A DNA stretch of 64,000 nucleotides from Streptomyces sindenensis. Its GTDB lineage: Bacteria; Actinomycetota; Actinomycetes; Streptomycetales; Streptomycetaceae. Both the position numbers and the translations under genes were made by a program. Each line of letters begins with the position of its first letter. Position 1 is the first letter of the stretch. This document shows, piece by piece, positions 8,652 through 14,491 of this stretch. The notes beneath the pieces were generated by a model that worked only from the letters and a program-made list of their open reading frames with translations, was not told the origin of the DNA and searched no databases. The DNA lies in contig NZ_BMSG01000013.1 of NCBI RefSeq assembly GCF_014649035.1, forward strand, positions 119,558 to 183,557. The letters are read 5' to 3'.

Positions 8652-9076
8652 GTGCCTCTCCTCAGCTGCACCCGGTCCGCCACCGGCTCGTAACCGATGC
8701 GCCGATACACGCCGTTACTCGTCGGGTTGGCGAGGTCCGTGAAGAGCAGGACCTCCGCCGCGGCCTTTGCCAGGGCGGCCCGCGAGGACTCGGCCGTCAC
8801 GGCGGCCCCGTATCCCCGGCCGCGGAACTCCGGCGGGGTGTACACCGAGGTCACCCGCACCGTCCCCGCCAGCATCCGGGTGCGCCCCGCCAGCGCCCCG
8901 TCCGCCCCGCGCCACCAGCCGAGGACCGGATCGTCGTCGCCGTAGTGACGCGCGCCCGAACGCCTCAGCCGCTCGGTGACGCCGAGCACCACCGTGTGCT
9001 CCACGGGCCGCTCGGCGAGCGACGGGCCGGCCGAGGCGAGGAACACGTCGACGTCTCGCGTGAAGGTCCAGGTCAT
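8648..9076 (-). CDS. GNAT acetyltransferase with an apparent internal deletion
   Basis: Encodes only 142 residues. The N-terminal part (MTWTFTRDVDVFLAS to VLGWWRGADG) and the C-terminal part (GRTRMLAGTVRV, VYTPPEFRGRGYGAAVT, LFTDLANPTSNGVYRRIGY) both look like a Streptomyces GNAT family that, as I remember it, is normally about 270-290 residues long. The middle of roughly 130-140 residues appears to be absent, with the join near residue 63. The acetyl-CoA loop RGRGYG is intact, but most of the first half of the fold is gone, so activity is doubtful. The frame is maintained and the next gene is coupled by a 4-nt overlap. The deletion is inferred from recalled family length, not from an alignment. 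Confidence 0.7.
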   Translation of the reverse strand: MTWTFTRDVDVFLASAGPSLAERPVEHTVVLGVTERLRRSGARHYGDDDPVLGWWRGADGALAGRTRMLAGTVRVTSVYTPPEFRGRGYGAAVTAESSRAALAKAAAEVLLFTDLANPTSNGVYRRIGYEPVADRVQLRRGT

Positions 9077-9292
9077 GCCTCATCGTGCCAAGCCCGGGAG
9101 ACCGGGAGCACCTGGATTTCCCCGCGTACGAGGGCGGTCCCGCGCACCGGGGGCCAGTTCTCCGGCGTCCCGCGGCGGTCGTGCCGTAAGACTTTCGTCA
9201 CGTGGGAGTGATCGCCGCGGGTGGGCCGGTCGGATTGAATGGTGGTCCGGAGCCGGTGCAAGCGGTCGGCCGACGTAGCGGAGGAGCCGAAA

Positions 9293-9871
9293 ATGGGACG
9301 GGTGCGCGGAGCGCTGACGCGACCGGTGGTCGCAGGGGCCCTGGTGGTGGCCGCGGTGCTGGCGGGCGTGGGGCTCTACTGGTTCCAGCCGTGGAAGCTG
9401 TGGCAGGACGAGACCGTGCGGGAGGCCCTGCCCGAGGCGACGGCCGCGGAGTCCGCCGACACCTCCGCGGGCCGGACCGCGCCGCCGCGACAGGCTCCCG
9501 GCCCCGACCCGGCGACGCCGGTGACCGTCGCCTCCGGCGACCTCATCAGCCACGAGCACGCCACGTCCGGCACGGTGAAGCTGCTGCGGCTCGCCGACGG
9601 CTCGCACATCGTGCGACTGGAGGACCTCGACACCAGCAACGGCCCGGATCTCAGGGTCTGGCTGACCGACGCGCCGGTGAAGGAGGGACGGGCAGGCTGG
9701 TCCGTCTTCGACGACGGCCGCCATGAGAGCCTCGGCAAGCTGAAGGGCAACAAGGGATCCCACAACTACCGGCTGCCCGCCGACCTCGACCCGGCGGCCT
9801 TCACGAGCGTCAGCATCTGGTGCGACCGGTTCGACGTCTCCTTCGGCGCCGCCGAACTGGCCCGCGTCTGA
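9293..9871 (+). CDS. Membrane-anchored DM13-domain protein
   Basis: A 192-residue protein with an N-terminal hydrophobic anchor (about residues 10-30, VVAGALVVAAVLAGVGLYWF), a Pro/Ala-rich linker, and a DM13 domain from about residue 78. Characteristic segments are GTVKLLRLADGSHIVRLE, TSNGPDLRVWLTD and the end ISIWCDRF-like VSIWCDRFDVSFG with a conserved Cys. DM13 domains are thought to act extracytoplasmically, possibly in redox or electron transfer. The ATG at 9293 follows GGAGGAGCCGAAA, a strong ribosome binding site; an upstream in-frame start at 9239 has none. It stands alone between two minus-strand units. Confidence 0.85.
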   Translation: MGRVRGALTRPVVAGALVVAAVLAGVGLYWFQPWKLWQDETVREALPEATAAESADTSAGRTAPPRQAPGPDPATPVTVASGDLISHEHATSGTVKLLRLADGSHIVRLEDLDTSNGPDLRVWLTDAPVKEGRAGWSVFDDGRHESLGKLKGNKGSHNYRLPADLDPAAFTSVSIWCDRFDVSFGAAELARV

Positions 9872-9894
9872 CGGCTCCTTCGGTCCCGCCCGGC

Positions 9895-9911
9895 CGGCCG
9901 TCCGACGGCCG
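9895..9911. terminator. Bidirectional hairpin between the DM13 gene and the PaaX-type gene
   Basis: CGGCCGTC (9895-9902) and GACGGCCG (9904-9911) form an almost loopless inverted repeat between two convergent genes. No T tract follows, as is usual in Streptomyces. Confidence 0.45.
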
Positions 9912-9947
9912 CCGCGCTCGGTCCTTCCGCGCACCCCCCTGGCGTCC

Positions 9948-10766
9948 TCACTCCCGTACGAAAAGTTCCCCGGCGTCCCGCAGCCGCTCGTGCAGCCGGC
10001 CGAACACCTCCGCCGACCGGCCGCCCGGCCAGTCCGCCGGCAGCAGCTCCGCCGGTAGACCCGGGTCCGCGTACGGGAGCCGCCGCCAGGAGTCCAGCGC
10101 CAGCAGATAGTCCCGGTAGGCGGTCTGCGGTCGGGGTACGCCGTCGGCCTCGGACGCCTCCCAGTCGCGCAGCACCGGCTCGTGCAGCTCCAGGAAGTCC
10201 TGGTGCAGGCGCGCCACCGTGTCCAGGTCCCACCAGCGGGCGACCGCCTCGCGGGTGGCGGCGAAACCGAGGTGCTCACCCCGGAACAGGTCGACGTACG
10301 GGGCGAGTTCGAGCCGTTCCAGGGTGTGCCGCGTCTCCTCGTACAGTCCGGCCGGGGCGATCCACACACCGGGCGCGGCCGTGCCGAAACCCAGCCGGGC
10401 CAGCCGGGAGCGCAGCACATGGCGCTTGCTGCGCTCCGCCTCCGGCACCGAGAACACCGCGAGCACCCAGCCCTCGGCGAGGCTCGGCGCGGGGTGCCGG
10501 TAGATCCGCCGGTCCCCGTCGTCCAGCAGCTGCCGCGCCTCCGGGGAGAGCGCGTACCCCGCCGAGCCGTCCGCCGCCCGGACGGCCACCAGCAGCCCGC
10601 GCCGTTTCAGCCGCGAGACGCACGAGCGCACGGAGGGGGCGTCGACGCCCACGGCGTGCAGCAGACGGATCAGCTCCGACACCGCGAACGGCGCACCGTC
10701 CGCCGGACGGCCATAGGCGCCGTAGAGCGTGATGATCAGGGAGCGGGGGGTGCGCAACTCGGCCAC
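9948..10766 (-). CDS. PaaX-family transcriptional regulator
   Basis: A 272-residue regulator with the PaaX architecture: an N-terminal winged helix (RSLIITLYGAYGR, then SVRSCVSRLKRRGLLVAVRA near residue 45), a central domain starting EGWVLAVFSVPEAERSKRHVLRSRL near residue 97, and the C-terminal PaaX domain with LLPADWPGGRSAEVF near residue 240. PaaX repressors respond to aryl-CoA thioesters such as phenylacetyl-CoA. It lies 9 nt after the stop of the aryl-CoA ligase on the same strand, so regulator and ligase share a transcript. It probably senses an aryl-CoA intermediate of this pathway and binds the palindrome found at both operon promoters (5007 and 12519). Confidence 0.88.
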   Translation of the reverse strand: MAELRTPRSLIITLYGAYGRPADGAPFAVSELIRLLHAVGVDAPSVRSCVSRLKRRGLLVAVRAADGSAGYALSPEARQLLDDGDRRIYRHPAPSLAEGWVLAVFSVPEAERSKRHVLRSRLARLGFGTAAPGVWIAPAGLYEETRHTLERLELAPYVDLFRGEHLGFAATREAVARWWDLDTVARLHQDFLELHEPVLRDWEASEADGVPRPQTAYRDYLLALDSWRRLPYADPGLPAELLPADWPGGRSAEVFGRLHERLRDAGELFVRE

Positions 10767-10775
10767 GTGATCACT

Positions 10776-12476
10776 TTAGGCTCTGTCCTCCCGGAGGTCT
10801 TCCCGGAGCAGGAACCGCTGGAGCTTGCCGGTCGCGGTGCGGGGCAGGGACTCCTCGAACACGAAGACGCGCGGGCACTTGTGCGGCGCCAGGCCGGCCT
10901 TCATGTGGGCGCGCAGCGAGTCCGCCGTCTGCTCCGAGCCCTCGGTCAGGACCACGTGCGCCACCACGATCTCGCCGCGCAGCTCGTCCGCCCGGCCCAC
11001 CACGGCCGCCTCCGCGACCTCCGGATGGCGCAGCAGGGCGTCCTCCACCTCGGGGCCCGCGATGTTGTACCCGGAGGAGATGATCATGTCGTCGGCGCGG
11101 GCCACGTAACGGAAGTAGCCGTCCGGTTCGCGGACGAAGGTGTCTCCGGTCAGATTCCAGCCGTGCCGGACGTACTCCGTCTGCCGCGGGTCGGCGAGAT
11201 AGCGGCAGCCGACCGGGCCGCGCACCGCGAGCAGCCCCGGTTCGCCGGCGGGCAGCTCCTCGCCGCGCTCGTCCACCACCCGGGCCTGCCAGCCCGGCAC
11301 GGGCACCCCCGTCATCCCCGGCCGGATCGCGTCGTCGGCGGCCGAGATGAAGATGTGCAGCAGCTCCGTGGCCCCGATGCCGTTGATGATCCGCAGCCCC
11401 GTCGCCTCGTACCAGGCCCGCCAGGTCGCCTCCGGCAGGTTCTCCCCGGCCGACACACAGCGCCGCAGCGCCGACAGGTCGTGGCCGTTCAGCTGACCGA
11501 GCATCGTGCGGTAGGCCGTCGGCGCGGTGAACAGCACCGAGACCCGGTGCCGGGCCAGCGCGGGCAGCAGATGCTGCGGACCCGCCTGCTCCAGGAGCAG
11601 CGTCGAGGCCCCGGCCCGCAGCGGGAAGACCAGCAGCCCGCCCAGGCCGAACGTGAAGCCCAGCGGCGGGCTGCCCGCGAACACGTCGTCGGCCGAGGGG
11701 CGCAGCACGTGCTGGGAGAAGGTGTCGGCGATGGCCAGGAGATCCCGGTGCAGATGCATACAGCCCTTGGGGCGCCCGGTGGTCCCCGAGGTGAACGCGA
11801 TGAGCGCGACCTCGTCGGCGGCCGTGTCCACCGCCCGGTACGGACCGCTCCTGCCCTCCGCCAGCCGGGTGAGATCGTCGGGCCCCTCCCCGCCGAACGG
11901 GGTGATCCGCAGCCCGTCCACGTCCGCCGCCACCAGATCCTCCAGGGACCGGGCGTCGCACAGCGCGTGGCCGATACGCGCCAGCGAGCAGATGGTGGCC
12001 AGCTCAGCGGCGCGCGCCTGTGCCAGTACGGTCACGGCGACCGCGCCCGCCTTCATGACGGCGAGCCAGCAGGCGGCCAGCCAGGGCGTGGTCGGCCCGC
12101 GCAGCAGCACCCGGTTGCCCGGGACCACGCCCAGGTCCTCCGCCAGCACCTGTGCGATGCGGTCCACGGTCTCCCGCAGCTCGCCGTAGCTCCAGACGCC
12201 CCCGTCGCCGGAGCGCAGGGCGGGACGGTCGGCGCCGTACTCCTCGACGGTGCGGTCCAGCAGCTCGTGTCCGCAGTTCAGCCGGTCGGGGTAGCGCGGC
12301 GCCGGATCGTCCAGGAGAAGCTCGGGCCACTGCTCGGGCGGTGGGAGATGGTCGCGCGCGAAGGTGTCGGTGTGGGCGCCGGCGGCGCGCCCGGTCGGCT
12401 CGTGAGGCGCCCCGGGGACGCGTACGGACGCGTCGGCGGCGGCGGTGGGCGTGTTCGGCGAGGAATTCGGCTCCAT
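10776..12476 (-). CDS. Benzoate-CoA-ligase-family aryl-CoA synthetase (2-aminobenzoate/salicylate type)
   Basis: A 566-residue ANL-superfamily adenylating enzyme that makes aryl-CoA from an aromatic acid, ATP and CoA. The P-loop motif TSGTTGRPKG is near residue 228, the acidic hinge motif is LTGDTFVREPDGYFRYVAR, and the C-terminal catalytic lysine sits in SLPRTATGKLQRF near residue 547. Overall pattern (ADDMIISSGYNIAGPEVE) is that of benzoate-CoA ligases. It is first in a two-gene operon with the PaaX-type regulator and is divergent from an acyl-CoA dehydrogenase gene. With the fused monooxygenase nearby, the likely substrate is anthranilate or salicylate; assignment between them is inference. 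Confidence 0.88.
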   Translation of the reverse strand: MEPNSSPNTPTAAADASVRVPGAPHEPTGRAAGAHTDTFARDHLPPPEQWPELLLDDPAPRYPDRLNCGHELLDRTVEEYGADRPALRSGDGGVWSYGELRETVDRIAQVLAEDLGVVPGNRVLLRGPTTPWLAACWLAVMKAGAVAVTVLAQARAAELATICSLARIGHALCDARSLEDLVAADVDGLRITPFGGEGPDDLTRLAEGRSGPYRAVDTAADEVALIAFTSGTTGRPKGCMHLHRDLLAIADTFSQHVLRPSADDVFAGSPPLGFTFGLGGLLVFPLRAGASTLLLEQAGPQHLLPALARHRVSVLFTAPTAYRTMLGQLNGHDLSALRRCVSAGENLPEATWRAWYEATGLRIINGIGATELLHIFISAADDAIRPGMTGVPVPGWQARVVDERGEELPAGEPGLLAVRGPVGCRYLADPRQTEYVRHGWNLTGDTFVREPDGYFRYVARADDMIISSGYNIAGPEVEDALLRHPEVAEAAVVGRADELRGEIVVAHVVLTEGSEQTADSLRAHMKAGLAPHKCPRVFVFEESLPRTATGKLQRFLLREDLREDRA

Positions 12477-12503
12477 GAAGGATCGCCCCCTTGTCGCCTC
12501 TGG

Positions 12504-12531
12504 AGCGTATCGTTTGAGTGACGGTAGTCAA
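12504..12531 (-). promoter_or_regulatory. Promoter of the ligase operon with overlapping operator palindrome
   Basis: On the minus strand TTGACT (12531-12526) and TACGCT (12509-12504) form a good -35/-10 pair with a 16-nt spacer, placing the start of transcription about 20 nt before the ligase ATG at 12476. TGACGGTAGTCA (12519-12530) overlaps the -35 and matches the palindrome at 5009-5020 in 11 of 12 bases, so a repressor bound there would block RNA polymerase. Confidence 0.6.
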
Positions 12532-12557
12532 CGGTCCGCGATAAGCCAGGGCGTGCC

Positions 12558-12611
12558 ATACGACGCGACGAGATGCCACCCGGCGCGTCGGGGCACGCGA
12601 TACGACGCGAC
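12558..12611. repeat. Paired 12-nt direct repeats in the divergent ligase/dehydrogenase promoter region
   Basis: ATACGACGCGAC occurs at 12558-12569 and again at 12600-12611, exactly 42 nt apart (four helical turns). Between them GGCGCGTCG at 12582-12590 is nearly the reverse complement of the CGACGCGAC in the second copy. The second copy ends just before the ribosome binding site of the acyl-CoA dehydrogenase gene. Looks like a regulator-binding array, different from the TGACGGYAGTCA palindrome 30 nt away. Confidence 0.5.
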
Positions 12612-12626
12612 AAGAGAGGCGCCGCC

Positions 12627-13793
12627 ATGACGGCATTCTCCCTCGAACCGGAACAAACCGCTTGGTGCGAGGAGCTCCGTACGCTCGCCGTGCGGAAGCT
12701 GCGCCCGCTGGCGGAGAAGGGGAAGCCCGGGCTGGTCAACCGTCCCCTGCTGGCCGCGCTCGGCGAGCTGGGCCTCCTCGGCCGGATGCTCGGCTCCGGC
12801 GCGCTGGACCTGTGCCTGCTGCGGGAGTCGCTGGCCCGGGGCTGCACCGAGGCCGAGACCGCGCTCGCCCTCCAGGGCCTCGGCACCACCCCGATCGTCC
12901 AGGCGGGCACCCCCGGCCACCGCGAACGCTGGCTCCCCGAGGTCCGGGCCGGGCGGGCCGTCGCCGCGTTCGCGCTGAGCGAGCCGGGGGCGGGCTCCGA
13001 CGCGGCGGCCCTGAGCCTGGCCGCCGAGCACACCGCCGACGGCTGGCGGCTCACCGGCGAGAAGTGCTGGATCTCCAACGCCCCGGAGGCCGACTTCGCC
13101 GTGGTCTTCGCCCGCACCACCCCCGGCGCGGGATCCCGGGGCATCACCGCCTTCCTCGTCCCGTCCGACCGCCCCGGACTCACCGGCTCCGCCCTCGACA
13201 TGCTCTCCCCGCACCCCATCGGCACCCTGGAGTTCGACGGCGTACCGGTCACCGCCGACGACGTCCTGGGCGAACCCGACCGGGGCTTCCGGGTCGCCAT
13301 GAACACCCTCAACCTCTTCCGCCCCAGCGTCGGGGCCTTCGCCGTCGGGATGGCCCGCGCCGCCCTCGACGCGACCCTGGACCACACCGCCCACCGCACC
13401 GCGTTCGGCGGTCCGCTGAGCGACCTCCAGGCCGTCTCCCACCAGGTCGCCGAGATGGCCACCCGCACCGAGGCCGCCCGCCTGCTGGTCCACGCCGCGG
13501 CAGCGGCGTACGACGCGGGGGAGAGCGGGGTGCCGCGCCGCGCGGCGATGGCCAAGCTGTTCGCAACCGAGACCGCGCAGTACGTCGTCGACACCGCCGT
13601 CCAGCTCCACGGCGCCCGCGCCCTGCGCCGGGGCCATCTGCTCGAACACCTCTACCGCGAGGTCCGCGCGCCGCGCATCTACGAGGGGGCGAGCGAGGTT
13701 CAGCGCACCATCATCGCCAAGGAGCTGTACGCGAACGCCGCCGCCCACGAGCACGTGGATCCCGTGGGCCTCACCCAGGAGCCGCCCGCATGA
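12627..13793 (+). CDS. Acyl-CoA dehydrogenase family protein
   Basis: A 388-residue flavoprotein dehydrogenase of about the usual length. It shows the middle-domain motif AFALSEPGAGSDAAAL near residue 112, WISNAPEADF near residue 150, and the C-terminal QLHGARALRRGH with IYEGASEVQRTIIAKELY near residue 353, where the catalytic glutamate of many family members sits. The ATG at 12627 follows GAGAGGCGCC. It is divergent from the aryl-CoA ligase across a 150-nt regulatory region and overlaps the RidA-like gene by 4 nt. In this pathway it may oxidise a reduced cyclic or ring-opened acyl-CoA; the exact substrate is unknown. Confidence 0.9.
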   Translation: MTAFSLEPEQTAWCEELRTLAVRKLRPLAEKGKPGLVNRPLLAALGELGLLGRMLGSGALDLCLLRESLARGCTEAETALALQGLGTTPIVQAGTPGHRERWLPEVRAGRAVAAFALSEPGAGSDAAALSLAAEHTADGWRLTGEKCWISNAPEADFAVVFARTTPGAGSRGITAFLVPSDRPGLTGSALDMLSPHPIGTLEFDGVPVTADDVLGEPDRGFRVAMNTLNLFRPSVGAFAVGMARAALDATLDHTAHRTAFGGPLSDLQAVSHQVAEMATRTEAARLLVHAAAAAYDAGESGVPRRAAMAKLFATETAQYVVDTAVQLHGARALRRGHLLEHLYREVRAPRIYEGASEVQRTIIAKELYANAAAHEHVDPVGLTQEPPA

Positions 13794-14191
13794 GCCCGTC
13801 CCACCGGATCAACCCGGCCGAACTCTCCCCGCCCACCGGCTTCAGCCACGCGGTCGTCGCCACCGGCGGGCACCTCGTCTTCCTCGCCGGACAGACCGCC
13901 CTCGACCCGGCGGGCAAGGTCGTCGGGGCCACCCTGCCCGAGCAGTTCGCGCTCGCGCTCGGCAATCTGCTCACCGCCCTCCACGCGGCCGGCGGCGCCC
14001 CCGCCGACCTCGCCCGGGTCACCGTCTACGCCACCGACGTCGACGACTACCGCTCCCACTCCGCCGAACTGGGCCGGATCTGGCGCAGGCTCGCAGGGCG
14101 CGACTACCCGGCGATGGCCGTCATCGGGGTCGCCCGGCTCTGGGACGAGCAGGCGATGGTCGAGATCGACGGGGTCGCGGTTCTGCCATGA
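13790..14191 (+). CDS. RidA-family (YjgF/YER057c/UK114) protein
   Basis: A 133-residue Rid-superfamily protein coupled to the dehydrogenase gene by an ATGA overlap. It shows GGHLVFLAGQTALDPAG near residue 24, a central VTVYATDVDDY and the C-terminal VARLWDEQAMVEIDGVAVLP. The arginine essential for enamine/imine deamination in archetypal RidA (in PARSCV) corresponds here to methionine in YPAMAV, so it belongs to another Rid subgroup. Rid-like proteins also occur in 2-aminobenzoyl-CoA clusters, whose monooxygenase product is an enamine, so a role in deamination or tautomer handling is attractive but unproven. Confidence 0.88.
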   Translation: MSPSHRINPAELSPPTGFSHAVVATGGHLVFLAGQTALDPAGKVVGATLPEQFALALGNLLTALHAAGGAPADLARVTVYATDVDDYRSHSAELGRIWRRLAGRDYPAMAVIGVARLWDEQAMVEIDGVAVLP

Positions 14192-14207
14192 TTCGCGTTC
14201 AGAGCGG

Positions 14208-14223
14208 GGCGGGGAGACCCGCC
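14208..14223 (+). terminator. Short GC hairpin after the RidA-like gene
   Basis: GGCGGG (14208-14213) and CCCGCC (14218-14223) enclose a GAGA tetraloop, 17 nt after the RidA-like stop codon. No T tract follows. The rest of the 300-nt gap to 14491 holds no gene I can support; it presumably carries the promoter of the antiporter operon. Confidence 0.35.
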
Positions 14224-14491
14224 GCACTCGTTCAAAGGACGGAAAGACCCCCGTAAAGAAGTTGTCAAAATGCTCGCGCTAGGCTCTTCCTGTGCGGTAC
14301 AACGCGGAACGCCTCCAACTCCTGGCGCAGCCATCCCTCCGTCCCCAGCTGACGCTCTCTCGGGACGGCGTCCGGTCTCAGCCTGCCGGTAGGCACGCGG
14401 CGTGCCGGTCCGGGGAATCCAGCGGGGGCGTATATCTGTATTCGGTGCCCTTTACTCCGGTCTGTTCGCCGCCCGACCCGGACACCGCGCT

